DNA of 64,000 nucleotides from an uncultured Lachnospiraceae bacterium. Its GTDB lineage: Bacteria; Bacillota; Clostridia; Lachnospirales; Lachnospiraceae. Below are positions 23,538 to 33,110 of this stretch, in pieces. The stretch is taken from the NCBI GenBank assembly GCA_902780405.1, contig CACZFI010000003.1:248001-312000 (forward strand), read 5' to 3'. The notes under the pieces were generated by a model that was not told the origin of the DNA, made no database searches, and saw only the letters and a list, made by a program, of their open reading frames with translations. The first letter of the stretch is position 1. The number at the start of each line of letters is the position of its first letter. A program made the position numbers and the translations under genes.

Positions 23538-24144
23538 CGGTAATCTTCTTTGCTCTTTCTTTGCTCTTCTTATCAAGCTCTTTCTTCACGGGAGCAGAAG
23601 TCTTGGCAGAGGTCTTGGATGCGGACTTGGAACGCTTTGTAGCTTCCTTCGCACGGATCTCGTCATTTAACTGACGCTGATACTCAACCTGACGGGCACG
23701 CATCTTCGCACGCCAGCCCTTCTTCTTTTTCGTATCCTCTTCCACCTCGGCGTTTTTCTTCTTACCGCGGACACTCTTTACGCTGACAAGGTAGATACCG
23801 CTCACCATGGCTTTTACCTCGCCCTTGGTGGGAACGTCATCAAAGATCGCATCATCACAGATCAGGTTCATGATCTGCGGACCGATCTTCGCCTTGACGA
23901 TGGGAACCTTCGCCTTCTGATAGCGCTTGGGTGTCTGTTCCATCACCATCTTGGGAAGTCCGGCTTCCTTGAGCGGCAGCATCTTTTTGTCGATGATCAG
24001 CATGGTTGCGGGCTGTGCCGCGGATACCATCTGCTCTTTCTGTGCAAGCTGCTTGTCCTGCAGCTTCTTTCCGAAGCGGTATAAGAGAAACAGTCCCAAT
24101 GCGATGACTGCAAGTATAATCAGTAGAATGACCCACCAATGCAT
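23524..24144 (-). CDS. Single-pass membrane protein with basic C-terminal tail, unknown function
   Basis: A 206-residue protein. One N-terminal helix (MHWWVILLIILAVIALGLF) is followed by a folded region of about 110 residues (MLIIDKKMLPLKEAGLPKMV, then IVKAKIGPQIMNLICDDAIF). A lysine/serine/threonine-rich tail (about 140-206) has strong positive charge, suggesting contact with nucleic acid, ribosome or phospholipid head groups. It lies four bases after the acyltransferase gene and overlaps the CPBP protease gene, so the three form one unit. No family recognised. Confidence 0.75.
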   Translation of the reverse strand: MHWWVILLIILAVIALGLFLLYRFGKKLQDKQLAQKEQMVSAAQPATMLIIDKKMLPLKEAGLPKMVMEQTPKRYQKAKVPIVKAKIGPQIMNLICDDAIFDDVPTKGEVKAMVSGIYLVSVKSVRGKKKNAEVEEDTKKKKGWRAKMRARQVEYQRQLNDEIRAKEATKRSKSASKTSAKTSAPVKKELDKKSKERAKKITDGIK

Positions 24145-24148
24145 AAAA

Positions 24149-24877
24149 TTAATCCTCCGTTTTAACTGTATTGATCAGGTTTTGTATCATATTCGGCATC
24201 TCGGCATAGATTGCCTTACGCTCTTTCGGGGGCATGGATGCCGGATCGATGGGCTCACCGTATACCAGTGTGATATGCCCTTTCTTCACGCCCTTTTTGC
24301 CTGAGATCTCAAGCAGATCATCGGAACCGACGATGGCAACAGGCACGATGGGTACCTTCGCTTTCTCTGCCATCTTGTAGCCACCCTCTTTGAAGGGAAG
24401 CATGGTGTCCTCGTGGTTTCTGGTACCCTCGGGAAAGAGAACCATCGAATGTCCCTCCGAAAGGTATGCAGCTCCCTGCTTGATGGTTTCCATACCCTGT
24501 TTGATGTCCGTACGATTCAGGAACAGACATCCGATATCCCGCATATAGTGCGGAAGCAGCGGCCACTTTTCCATCTCGGACTTCGCGACAAAGCCCACAG
24601 GACGGTTCAGTGCCTGATGATGCGACAGAATATCCAGGTAACTTCTGTGGTTTCCGACGTAGAGCGCCGGTCCCTCGGGGATATGTTCCCGTCCGACAAT
24701 ATCGATTTTTATGCCGGCCGCCTTAAGCTCGGTTCCGAAAAACCACCGAACCAGCTTGTGCGCCTTGCGCCATCCCTTTTCATGATCCTTTCTTCGCACG
24801 GCCCACAGATAAATGTGGATGGGAAGACAGAAGATCGGAGCCAGGATCAATACGATGAAAACAAGTGCAGTACGCAT
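24149..24877 (-). CDS. plsC: 1-acyl-sn-glycerol-3-phosphate acyltransferase (PlsC family)
   Basis: A 242-residue membrane enzyme that adds the second acyl chain to lysophosphatidic acid in phospholipid synthesis. An N-terminal hydrophobic anchor is followed by the catalytic block I motif NHRSYLD (HX4D), block II near FLNRTDIK and block III FPEGTRN, all intact. The C-terminus VPIVPVAIVGSDDL completes the family pattern. The ATG has AAGGAG upstream. It begins 12 bases after the malQ stop and is followed by two membrane protein genes. It may be one of several PlsC-like proteins in the genome. Confidence 0.92.
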   Translation of the reverse strand: MRTALVFIVLILAPIFCLPIHIYLWAVRRKDHEKGWRKAHKLVRWFFGTELKAAGIKIDIVGREHIPEGPALYVGNHRSYLDILSHHQALNRPVGFVAKSEMEKWPLLPHYMRDIGCLFLNRTDIKQGMETIKQGAAYLSEGHSMVLFPEGTRNHEDTMLPFKEGGYKMAEKAKVPIVPVAIVGSDDLLEISGKKGVKKGHITLVYGEPIDPASMPPKERKAIYAEMPNMIQNLINTVKTED

Positions 24878-24889
24878 TTGCAGTTCTCC

Positions 24890-26401
24890 TTAGTATCTGC
24901 CAAACATCTTGCAGGTCTCATAGAGGCGCGCCTCAAGATTCCTGTCCAAAGACTCTTCCTTGTAACGCCAAGCCCAGTTGCCCTCGCCGACGCCCGGGGT
25001 GTTCATACGCGCCCAGGAATCCAGGCTTAAGACATCCTGCAGCGGCACGATGGCCATATTCGCAACGGATCCGAAACATGCACGGATCAGGATCCAGCAA
25101 ATGTCGTTGCCGTCGGTTGAATAATAGCGGCGAAGCTTGTCCTTCGACGCCTCGTAAGCATGGTTGTACCAGCCGAGTGTCGTATCATTGTCATGTGTAC
25201 CGGTGTAGCATACACAGTTTCTGTCATAGTTGTGCGGCAGGAAATCATTCTCGTTCGGATTCTCGAAGGCAAACTGCAGAACCTTCATACCCGGGAAGCC
25301 CATCTTCTCTCTGAGTTCCGTTACAGACTCATCGATCTCACCGAGATCCTCTGCGATGATGGGGAGATGATAACCGAGTGTCGCCTCAAGGTGTGTAAAG
25401 AAGTTCACGCCGGGTGCCTTCACCCACTTGCCGTTCACCGCCGTCTCCTCGCCGTAGGGTACGGCCCAGAAGGTGTCGAAACCACGGAAGTGGTCGATAC
25501 GAAGGAAGTCGGAGAGCTTGAGCTGATGCTTGATCCTCTCAAGCCACCACTCGTAGCCGGTCGCGGTATGCTTCTTCCAGTTGTATAAGGGGTTGCCCCA
25601 CAGCTGACCGGTTGCAGAGAAGTAATCGGGCGGCACACCTGCGATCACCTTGGGATAGCCCTTGGTATCGAGTAGGAAAAGATCCTGATGCGCCCACACA
25701 TCCACGCTGTCCCATGCCATAAAGATCGGGATGTCGCCGATGATGGAAATGCCCTTGTCATTCGCGTACTTCTTTAACGCAGTCCACTGTGTATAGAAGA
25801 GGAACTGAAGGAACTTATAGTATCCCACTTCGCGGGAAAGCTTCTTCATCCACTTTTCTTTCACTGTCTTGGAAGGCTTCTTTAAATCGTCCTCCCACAT
25901 ATACCAGGGCATACCCTGATGATAATCCTTACCCGCCATAAAGAGCGCATAATTATCAAGCCATACGGTGTTGTCACAGAAATCACGATACTGCTTCATC
26001 AGCTCGGCGTCCTTGGAAAGGCCGTCATCGTAATTCTTGTCCAGAAAACGGTCGTATGCCTTCTTGAAAAGTCCTGTTTTAAACTCGATCAGATCGCCGT
26101 AATTGATCTGCTCGGGATTCCATGCCGGCATCTCCGTAAAGTCGGAATCAAGCAGAAGTCTGTATTCCTTTAACTTGTCTACGCTGATGATCAGTGGCTG
26201 ACCGGCGAATGCGGAAAAGGGCTGGTAGGGCGAATCGCCAAAGCCCGTGTGGCCGAGGGGTAACACCTGCCAGCAGTTCATGCCGGAGCGCTCAAGAAAA
26301 TCCACAAATCTATATGCCTGATGACCCAGATCGCCGATACCGTAAGGTCCCGGAAACGATGTGGGGTGTAACAGTATGCCTGCATACTTTTTCGGTTTCA
26401 C
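24890..26401 (-). CDS. malQ: 4-alpha-glucanotransferase (amylomaltase)
   Basis: About 503 residues, glycoside hydrolase family 77. It transfers maltodextrin segments between glucans and releases glucose during starch or glycogen use. Motifs are GILLHPTSFPGPYGIGDLG at the N-terminus, RIDHFRGF with the nucleophile Asp, IAEDLG with the acid/base Glu, and GTHDNDT. The frame is open further upstream, but a GTG at 26401 has GGAGG exactly eight bases before it. An ATG five codons earlier overlaps that site and has no good one of its own, so I prefer the GTG. Confidence 0.95.
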   Translation of the reverse strand: MKPKKYAGILLHPTSFPGPYGIGDLGHQAYRFVDFLERSGMNCWQVLPLGHTGFGDSPYQPFSAFAGQPLIISVDKLKEYRLLLDSDFTEMPAWNPEQINYGDLIEFKTGLFKKAYDRFLDKNYDDGLSKDAELMKQYRDFCDNTVWLDNYALFMAGKDYHQGMPWYMWEDDLKKPSKTVKEKWMKKLSREVGYYKFLQFLFYTQWTALKKYANDKGISIIGDIPIFMAWDSVDVWAHQDLFLLDTKGYPKVIAGVPPDYFSATGQLWGNPLYNWKKHTATGYEWWLERIKHQLKLSDFLRIDHFRGFDTFWAVPYGEETAVNGKWVKAPGVNFFTHLEATLGYHLPIIAEDLGEIDESVTELREKMGFPGMKVLQFAFENPNENDFLPHNYDRNCVCYTGTHDNDTTLGWYNHAYEASKDKLRRYYSTDGNDICWILIRACFGSVANMAIVPLQDVLSLDSWARMNTPGVGEGNWAWRYKEESLDRNLEARLYETCKMFGRY

Positions 26402-26468
26402 GATTTCATCCTCCATGGGGTTTATTTTGCGGATCCGTCCGCTTAAAAACACAAATTTTATTATAGCT

Positions 26469-27656
26469 TTATTTGTACATTTTGTAAAGTTTTTCAAAGG
26501 CCGGAAGCGAGCGCTCCACCATATCCGTAGTGACGCAATAGGAGATTCTGAAGTGACCGGGGCAGAGGAAGCTGTCGCCGGGAACCAGGATCAGATTCAG
26601 CTCCTTCGCTGCGGTCCAGCAGAACTCATTGGCGTCGGGAATCGGGCTCTTCGGGAACATATAGAAGGTTCCGCCCGGCTTCACAATCGAGAATCCCATA
26701 TCGGTAAGTGCCTTGTAGAGGATCTCCTTGTTCTTTTCATATACGGAGATATCGCTGGTCATATCAAGCACCTTCTCCACCGCCAGCTGGATGATGGACG
26801 GAGGACAATTGTGTCCGGTGAATCTCGAGATCTGTCCGCTCATCAATACGATGGTCTTCGCATCCTTGCAGGCCGGGTTCACAGCCAGGTAGCCGATACG
26901 CTCACCCGGAAGGGACAGGGACTTGGAGAAGGAGTAGCAGCACAGCGAGTTCGCATAGAACTTGGACACGAAGGGCGCATCCGTTCCGGAGAATACGATC
27001 TCTCTGTAAGGCTCATCCGTGATCAGATAGATGTCGTGGCCGAACGCTTTCTGCTTTTCTTCAAGCATTGCCGCAAGCTTCTTCACGGTTTCCGTGGAGT
27101 ATACAATGCCGGACGGGTTGTTCGGTGTATTGATCAGCACTGCGGAAACATTGGGGTTGAGTGCCTTTTCAAACTCCTCAAAATTGATCTGAAATGTATC
27201 TGTATCCGCGGGAATCACTGTCAGCTTCGCACCGCATCCGGTCACGTAAGGCACGTACTCCGGGAAGTAGGGGGCAAATGTGATCACCTCGTCTCCTTCC
27301 TTCGTAACACAGCGAAGCGCATGCGCGATGGCACCTGCTGCCGCAGAAGTCATGAAGATCTCATCCTTGGTGTAGTTCATACCGAAACGGCGATTTAACG
27401 ACTCGGCCACGGCGCATCTTGTGGAGTCCAGTCCGAGAGAAGGGCTGTAACCGTGCAGTTTCACGGGATCCTCCTTCTGAAGCAGCTCCATCATATAGTC
27501 CGTAAAGGCCTGCGGTACGGGAACGGACGGATTGCCGATGGAATAGTTGAAGATATTCTCCGCACCGATCTCTGCTGCCTTCTTTGTAGCATAGGTGAAA
27601 AACTCACGGATCACGGAACCCTTGCCCGTCATCTCTTTATAAAACTCATTGATCAT
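26469..27656 (-). CDS. Class I/II PLP-dependent aminotransferase (aspartate aminotransferase-like)
   Basis: A 395-residue protein. The family features are NYSIGNPSVPVP near the N-terminus, the NTPNNPSGIVYS loop (Asn contact with PLP), DEPYREIVF, the Schiff-base lysine in SFSKSLSLPGERIGY and the C-terminal FRISY Arg that binds the alpha-carboxylate. It should move amino groups between an amino acid and 2-oxoglutarate in the cytosol. Substrate choice (aspartate, alanine, aromatic) cannot be read safely. GGAGG precedes the ATG. A TATAAT lies about 30 bases upstream of the start codon, so it has its own promoter. Confidence 0.92.
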   Translation of the reverse strand: MINEFYKEMTGKGSVIREFFTYATKKAAEIGAENIFNYSIGNPSVPVPQAFTDYMMELLQKEDPVKLHGYSPSLGLDSTRCAVAESLNRRFGMNYTKDEIFMTSAAAGAIAHALRCVTKEGDEVITFAPYFPEYVPYVTGCGAKLTVIPADTDTFQINFEEFEKALNPNVSAVLINTPNNPSGIVYSTETVKKLAAMLEEKQKAFGHDIYLITDEPYREIVFSGTDAPFVSKFYANSLCCYSFSKSLSLPGERIGYLAVNPACKDAKTIVLMSGQISRFTGHNCPPSIIQLAVEKVLDMTSDISVYEKNKEILYKALTDMGFSIVKPGGTFYMFPKSPIPDANEFCWTAAKELNLILVPGDSFLCPGHFRISYCVTTDMVERSLPAFEKLYKMYK

Positions 27657-27714
27657 GATCCTATACCTCCGAAAAAAATACTAAGGCTCATTATAACACG
27701 GAAATCCGTAATAT

Positions 27715-27755
27715 AAAAGAGCCGGGTCTGCTAGGCGGCAGATCCGACTCTTTTT
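27715..27755 (-). terminator. Terminator of the kinase/response-regulator operon
   Basis: A 17-bp stem (AAAAGAGTCGGATCTGC / GCAGACCCGGCTCTTTT, one mismatch or wobble) with a 6-base loop, ending in a T-rich tract on both strands. It separates the two-component operon from the aminotransferase gene. The span 27756-27864 holds nothing else that I recognise. Confidence 0.8.
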
Positions 27756-27864
27756 GAGGGGAGAGAGGATTCAAATATATGAAAAGCTCTTTACAGTACT
27801 TACTATAACAGGAAATTGTGTTCAAATTGTGTTTTCTTTGTGAATTCTTTCTTCACAGATCCGA

Positions 27865-28635
27865 CTACAGTTTGTTGTACTGTTCCTTCACGAAGTATTT
27901 GTCGATGGAAGAAAGGAGCTGTTCCTGTGAAATGTTCTTCAGCAGATATCCTGCAGGCTTTAAGGCCATTACGCGCATGATGGTCTCCTTGTCGCTCTTT
28001 CCGGTCAGGAACATAATGGGAATGTCCTTCGAAAACTGCTCGCTTTTCAGCATCTCATATACCTGAAGACCGTCCGTTACGGGCATTTCGTAGTCAAGCA
28101 GGATGAGATCAACATTGTTTCTGGCAAGCCAGGTGATCGCCTGCATACCCGACCTTGCCATCCCGATCCGATAGTCTTCCTTCAGCCACTCGCGCAAAAG
28201 CTGCAGGTAACTCGGATCATCGTCCACAAGCAGAATACTTTTCTTTCTGCTCTCGATCGTATCGTCGGACAGCTGATTGTTCAGCTTCTCGATGAAGCGG
28301 TTCATATCAAGCGGCCGCTCAAACACCTCCGCCGCAAGATGCGCCGGGATGTAATTCTCGACCATATCGAGTTCTTCCCTGCTTCCGATGATGATCAGGA
28401 GTCTGCCCTTCTCCAGGCAGAGATCCTTCAGATACACCAGTGTATCGACATGTTCATTCAGTTTTTCGTCCGCATACAGGATCATAATGTCCGCTTCCGC
28501 CTGGCGCGCGATCACATCCTTCACCGGAAAGCCGGACTCTACAACCGTGTATTCCTCGCTTTCAAGATTTGAGATCAGAGCATTCACCATAAATGTCTGC
28601 TCATCCCTTATCAGTAGTACTCTGATTCCTTCCAT
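27865..28635 (-). CDS. Response regulator with two receiver-like domains
   Basis: A 256-residue protein without a recognisable output domain. Residues 1-120 look like a degenerate receiver: beta strands are present (IRVLLIRDEQTF, ADIMILYADE), but a clear phospho-acceptor context is not. Residues about 132-250 form a standard CheY-like receiver with the acidic pair in LLVDDDPSY, the phospho-acceptor in LILLDYEMP, the Thr in MFLTGK and the Lys near PAGYLLKN. The gene starts three bases after the hybrid kinase gene and is likely its phosphorelay target. With no DNA-binding part it should act by protein contact. Confidence 0.88.
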   Translation of the reverse strand: MEGIRVLLIRDEQTFMVNALISNLESEEYTVVESGFPVKDVIARQAEADIMILYADEKLNEHVDTLVYLKDLCLEKGRLLIIIGSREELDMVENYIPAHLAAEVFERPLDMNRFIEKLNNQLSDDTIESRKKSILLVDDDPSYLQLLREWLKEDYRIGMARSGMQAITWLARNNVDLILLDYEMPVTDGLQVYEMLKSEQFSKDIPIMFLTGKSDKETIMRVMALKPAGYLLKNISQEQLLSSIDKYFVKEQYNKL

Positions 28636-28638
28636 CTG

Positions 28639-31600
28639 CTATTCCCCCTTCCCGGGCACCTGTTCATCCAGGTACGCGGCCATTTCCGTCCATTTCAGAC
28701 CGTAGACCATATCCGTAAGCGATGCCACCTGCTGTTCCATCGCCTCCGTCAGCTTGTATTTTTTAAGTGCATCAAGTACTGCGACTGCGCTATCATAATC
28801 CATTGCGTCCGCAAGCACCCGCAGCGTGTCCTTTGCATCCGCCCACTGCTTCTTTGTGATCGGTTCCTTACGCTCCGATGTCTGTTCATCGTTATCCGCA
28901 TCGGCCGTCTTTTCCGCATGCGCCGTATAAAGTGTCAAAAGCGTATCGGTATCCTTCTTCATCCGTTCGATATCGGAAGCGCCCGCCGCTGCTTCAAGCT
29001 CCTCCGCAAGCTTTCCGAGGGCTTCGTCGCCGATGATCCTGCCGGAGCTTTTGACCGCATGGACCTCCACGCGATAACGATCGATATCTCCGGAATCAAG
29101 TGATTCGCGGATCACCTTCGACCTTGCGGCAATCTCCTGCCGGAACGCCGCATATACATTTTGAAAGGCTTCCTCGGATCCGCAGTTCTTGACGCCCTTC
29201 GCCGGATCAAATCCTGTACTCTGCGGTTCCTCCTGCTCTGTATGCTCATCCGGTGCCGGCTCCGACTTATCCAAAACCACCTTATCTCTCGGTAGATAGC
29301 GGATCAGCATTTCCTCGAGCAGCGCGCCGTCGATGGGCTTGGTCAGATAATCATCGAAGCCCTTCTTGATGAATCGCTCCTTCGCTCCGGTGATGGCGTT
29401 GGCCGTAAGGCAGATCACCGGTGTGTCGACGTTGGCGCAATCTTCCATCTCCTGCAGGCGGTTCAGTGTTTCGATTCCGTCCATCACAGGCATTCTGTAA
29501 TCCAGGAAAATCAGGTCGTAAGGCGTATCCTTCATAAGTTTCAAAGCATCCTCTCCCGAGGTTGCCTCGTCTATGGTAATCTTCGTACGCTTTAATAGTT
29601 CTCTCACCACGATGAGATTCATGGGCGTATCATCGACCACCAGAATTCTGGCTTTGTCCGCCGTGAATCCGTTGTGTTTTGCGCTCTTGATCTCGCTGCC
29701 GCGCACCACGCGGTTTCTGAGCTTTCCGACCAGTTCGCTTCCCATGATCTTCTGGGGCAGGACCACGGTAAATGTGGATCCCTTGCCGTAGGTGCTGCTC
29801 ACCTTGATATCTCCGTGCATTCTGGCAACGAGCTGCTTCGTGATGGCAAGCCCGAGACCGCTGCCTTCGATTGTCCGGTTCTTCTCGATATCCAGTCTTG
29901 CAAATTTATCGAAGAGTTTTGAGAGATCTTCCTCCCTGATACCGATGCCGGTATCCATGACGGAAAACTCCAGGTCAAGATCTCTGTCCCCATGCTGGGT
30001 GAAGTTGACGGAGAGCGTAACGCTTCCCTCTTTGGTATACTTGACCGCATTGTTTAAAAGGTTGAGCAGGATCTGACGGATCCTTGCCTCGTCTCCGTAA
30101 AGTCTGTCCGGAAGTTTGGGTTCGATATTGTGATGGAAGGAAAGCCCCTTTTGGTCCGTCTTCACACGGATCATACCGATGACGTCCGTGACTAAGGTCG
30201 ACATCTGGTACTCCTCCTCCACAATCTCGATGCTTCCCGCCTCGATCTTGGAGAAATCCAGGATATCATTGATCAGCGAGAGCAGGGTTTTGCCCGCACC
30301 CTCAATGGTCTTCGCATACTCGATGATCCTGTCGTCATTGCTTTCCCTGAGGATCATCTCATCCATGCCGAGCACCGCATTGATGGGTGTTCGGATCTCA
30401 TGGGACATATTGGCGAGGAAGTTGCTCATGGCCTCGCTTGCGGCAAGCGCCTTCTGTTCCTCATACTTTGCCAGCTGTGTGGCTTTCAGAATGCTGATGA
30501 ATTCGTTCTGATTGATCGGGTTGGAGAAGTAGAATCCCTGCAGATAATCTACGCCGAACTCTGCGGCCAGATCAATCTGATGGCGATTCTCCACGCCCGA
30601 GATCAGGATCTTTCGATCCATCCGCTTGATCATATCCACAGTGCTCTCCATCACCACACGACCGTTCTTGGTGCGCTCAGCTTCCCAGAGAATGGATCTG
30701 TCGATCTTCACGCAGTCGATATCTAATGCAAATACGGAATGTACATTGGAATAGCCGATACCGTAATCATCCACCGAGAAGCGGAAGCCCTTGGTACGAA
30801 GAGTCTCCACGAAGATTCGCAGTGTCTCGAAATCGGTTGTCGCTGCCGACTCCGTGATCTCAAAGCTGATTTTGGAAGGAGAAATATCGTACTGGAACAC
30901 GATCTGCATGATGCGTTCCGCATAATTTGCCTGCATACACTGGATCACGGACAGGTTGACGTTTAAGGTTTCGATACCCAGCTCCACGGGAATACCGCTG
31001 TTTAAGAACTTGCAGACCTCCTCGAGTGCATAGTCACCCAAGGCAAAGATCAAACCGTTTCGTTCGACGATTTCCAAAAACTCCTCGGGATAGATATCTC
31101 CTAAGGTCGGGTCATGCAATCGAAGCAGTGCCTCGCCGGCACAGATGGAATTGTCCTTCGTCCTGTAGATCGGCTGGTAGTACACTTCAAAGAGATGGTT
31201 GTCAAGACCCTCGGTAACCGCGCGCTCCACCTGACTCCTTCGCATGATGAAGTTTAAGTTCTTGCCGAAATAGATGTCATCCTCCATCCGTCGATCCGCC
31301 GGAAGCGGACTGTTGATCAGCATCATGATGTCCTTCATGCCGTGGAGATCCGTCGGAATCTCCGCACAGAATACTGCGGCGTGGAACACGGCCTCACGAT
31401 CCTGAAAGGACCAACTGTAGTGGAAGCGGTTGTGGATCATGCGGGCGATTTTTAAGTTCTCCTCCTTGTCGTCGCTCTCGCTGATGATGACAAAGGTTCC
31501 CGTACCGATATAGTAAATGTTGTGCCGCTTCACAAGTGTCGAAAGATAGGCTGCCGTGATTTCCGTCAGTTTTTCGATATTCGCAGGGCCGACCATCTGC

Positions 31601-32409
31601 ATCATGCTTGAGGGATTCTGCATCTTCACACAGATCAGATGGAAGGACTGACGCACGCTCAAGTTTCTCTGAATATCCTGCGTCAGTGCCGCATGATTGT
31701 AAATTCCGGTTCTTGGATCTCTTCTTCCCTCTTCACTCTCGATGGTGATCATGATACCCGTCATGGCGATGGCTTCGGCGAAAAGCTCCGTGCGCATCAT
31801 ATAGATCAGCTGGATCACGGTACCCACGGAAACCACGGTAAAATAGTAAATCATAACCCGCTTCACCCTGCGTGTGATCGCTTTCCAGTAGAAGAGGACC
31901 ATCGAAACCGCAAAGAGGAAATAAATGAGGCTGACGACGTAGATCACATACTCTCCCCAGGTTCTCGTGAACTCCCTCGTGTCTGTGAAATAATATACAC
32001 AGTCCTTAAACGGAGTCATGAACACCAGAACAAGACAAATATACATGGGGAATTCATAGAGCAGTCTCCATTTTTTGCGAAGTCGGTAATGCGCACCTGT
32101 GACATTGGCCACATAGAAACAAAACAGCGGCGCTAAATGCGCGTGAAACAGAAAGTAGACAAACCTTGCTCCCTTTGCGAACATGAAAGCCGTATCCGAT
32201 TCCAGGAGAAAGGGTTTGGTCAGTGTGCTGACAAAATTGCAGACTGCCGCTATCAGAATGTTGGTTACGATCGCCAAAAATAACCGGTTCTGAAGCTTCT
32301 CCGGTTTCGATCGCATCATGGTATAAAAGATACAGGAAATGCAAACGAAGATGGTGCACACCTGAAAGCCTGCGCCATCGATCATCTGCGGGATGGAATA
32401 TTCTGCCAT
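28639..32409 (-). CDS. Giant multidomain signalling protein: membrane region, degenerate GGDEF, EAL, hybrid histidine kinase, receiver, HPt
   Basis: A 1256-residue protein. Order: about seven membrane helices (10-220); a GGDEF-like domain without the GGDEF motif (about 228-385, YIGTGTFVII at the site); an EAL domain (about 400-640) with E426-A-L, N485, E517, D547-D548, K568 and Q624, but Ser604 where the ExGVE glutamate is expected; HisKA with His670 in SHEIRTPINA; HATPase (about 765-885, NLLNNAVKY, DTGIGI, GSGLGLAI); a receiver with Asp970; an HPt domain with His1117 in HAVKSSGR. A helical tail follows. It can start and pass on a complete phosphorelay and may bind or cleave c-di-GMP. The loss of one EAL glutamate makes catalysis doubtful, so the EAL may sense c-di-GMP instead. 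The response regulator follows three bases later. Confidence 0.92.
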   Translation of the reverse strand: MAEYSIPQMIDGAGFQVCTIFVCISCIFYTMMRSKPEKLQNRLFLAIVTNILIAAVCNFVSTLTKPFLLESDTAFMFAKGARFVYFLFHAHLAPLFCFYVANVTGAHYRLRKKWRLLYEFPMYICLVLVFMTPFKDCVYYFTDTREFTRTWGEYVIYVVSLIYFLFAVSMVLFYWKAITRRVKRVMIYYFTVVSVGTVIQLIYMMRTELFAEAIAMTGIMITIESEEGRRDPRTGIYNHAALTQDIQRNLSVRQSFHLICVKMQNPSSMMQMVGPANIEKLTEITAAYLSTLVKRHNIYYIGTGTFVIISESDDKEENLKIARMIHNRFHYSWSFQDREAVFHAAVFCAEIPTDLHGMKDIMMLINSPLPADRRMEDDIYFGKNLNFIMRRSQVERAVTEGLDNHLFEVYYQPIYRTKDNSICAGEALLRLHDPTLGDIYPEEFLEIVERNGLIFALGDYALEEVCKFLNSGIPVELGIETLNVNLSVIQCMQANYAERIMQIVFQYDISPSKISFEITESAATTDFETLRIFVETLRTKGFRFSVDDYGIGYSNVHSVFALDIDCVKIDRSILWEAERTKNGRVVMESTVDMIKRMDRKILISGVENRHQIDLAAEFGVDYLQGFYFSNPINQNEFISILKATQLAKYEEQKALAASEAMSNFLANMSHEIRTPINAVLGMDEMILRESNDDRIIEYAKTIEGAGKTLLSLINDILDFSKIEAGSIEIVEEEYQMSTLVTDVIGMIRVKTDQKGLSFHHNIEPKLPDRLYGDEARIRQILLNLLNNAVKYTKEGSVTLSVNFTQHGDRDLDLEFSVMDTGIGIREEDLSKLFDKFARLDIEKNRTIEGSGLGLAITKQLVARMHGDIKVSSTYGKGSTFTVVLPQKIMGSELVGKLRNRVVRGSEIKSAKHNGFTADKARILVVDDTPMNLIVVRELLKRTKITIDEATSGEDALKLMKDTPYDLIFLDYRMPVMDGIETLNRLQEMEDCANVDTPVICLTANAITGAKERFIKKGFDDYLTKPIDGALLEEMLIRYLPRDKVVLDKSEPAPDEHTEQEEPQSTGFDPAKGVKNCGSEEAFQNVYAAFRQEIAARSKVIRESLDSGDIDRYRVEVHAVKSSGRIIGDEALGKLAEELEAAAGASDIERMKKDTDTLLTLYTAHAEKTADADNDEQTSERKEPITKKQWADAKDTLRVLADAMDYDSAVAVLDALKKYKLTEAMEQQVASLTDMVYGLKWTEMAAYLDEQVPGKGE

Positions 32410-32517
32410 AGTCCCCCCTTACCTTCTATGTCAACAGATATATATATTTTACAACATATTAATGGGAATTACCATATTTTCTTGCATCGTGAAGACGTGA
32501 ACGGGACGCATCCCTTA

Positions 32518-33096
32518 TTATTTACGTGATGCAAGATAATCCTTAACTGCGGTCTCGTAGAGATTGTTGCCGGCGGAGTCGATGACTACGACGGCGGGAA
32601 AGTCGCGGACTTCCATCTTGCGGATGGCCTCGGTTCCGAGGTCGTCATAGGCGATCACTTCCGAGGAGACGATACACTTGGAAAGAAGCGCACCTGCACC
32701 TCCGGTGGCTGCAAAATATACGCATCCGTTTCTCACAACCGCCTCGCGCACTTCCGGACTTCTCTTTCCCTTGCCGATCATGCCGGTAAGTCCCATATCC
32801 AGAAGCATCGGCGTGTATTTGTCCATACGGCTCGCTGTGGTGGGGCCTGCGGATCCGATCACATGGCCCTCGGGTGCGGGCGTCGGTCCGAGGTAGTAGA
32901 TGGCCTGGTTCCTGATATCAAAGGGAAGCGCGGCCCGCTTTGCCTCCTCGCTGTCTGCGGCTAGGACCGCCTCGTACATCCTCTTATGCGCAGCGTCTCT
33001 GGCGCTATACACCGTGCCGCTTAAGTACACGTAGTCCCCTGCGCGTAAATCTTTCAATTCTTCTTTGTCAAATGGGATCTGAATCTTTTTATTCAT
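32518..33096 (-). CDS. Class I fumarate hydratase, beta (C-terminal) subunit
   Basis: A 192-residue protein matching the swivelling beta domain of iron-sulfur fumarases and tartrate dehydratases: GDYVYLSGTVYSARDAAHKR, YYLGPTPAPEGHVIGSAGPT, RMDKYTPMLLDMGLTGMIGKG and VYFAATGGAGALLSK. With the alpha subunit it hydrates fumarate to malate. The alpha gene is not adjacent, as is usual, but lies on the other side of a DUF4153 gene; all three are closely spaced and on one strand. The 108 bases between this gene and the kinase gene downstream hold a loose inverted repeat (CTTGCATC / GATGCAAG). Confidence 0.92.
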   Translation of the reverse strand: MNKKIQIPFDKEELKDLRAGDYVYLSGTVYSARDAAHKRMYEAVLAADSEEAKRAALPFDIRNQAIYYLGPTPAPEGHVIGSAGPTTASRMDKYTPMLLDMGLTGMIGKGKRSPEVREAVVRNGCVYFAATGGAGALLSKCIVSSEVIAYDDLGTEAIRKMEVRDFPAVVVIDSAGNNLYETAVKDYLASRK

Positions 33097-33110
33097 GGTT
33101 TTTTCTCCGT

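Noticed and set aside
26361-27398. A 345-codon open frame on the plus strand
   Set aside because: Antisense of the aminotransferase gene; no ribosome site or known motif. Long antisense frames are common in this window because of codon usage.
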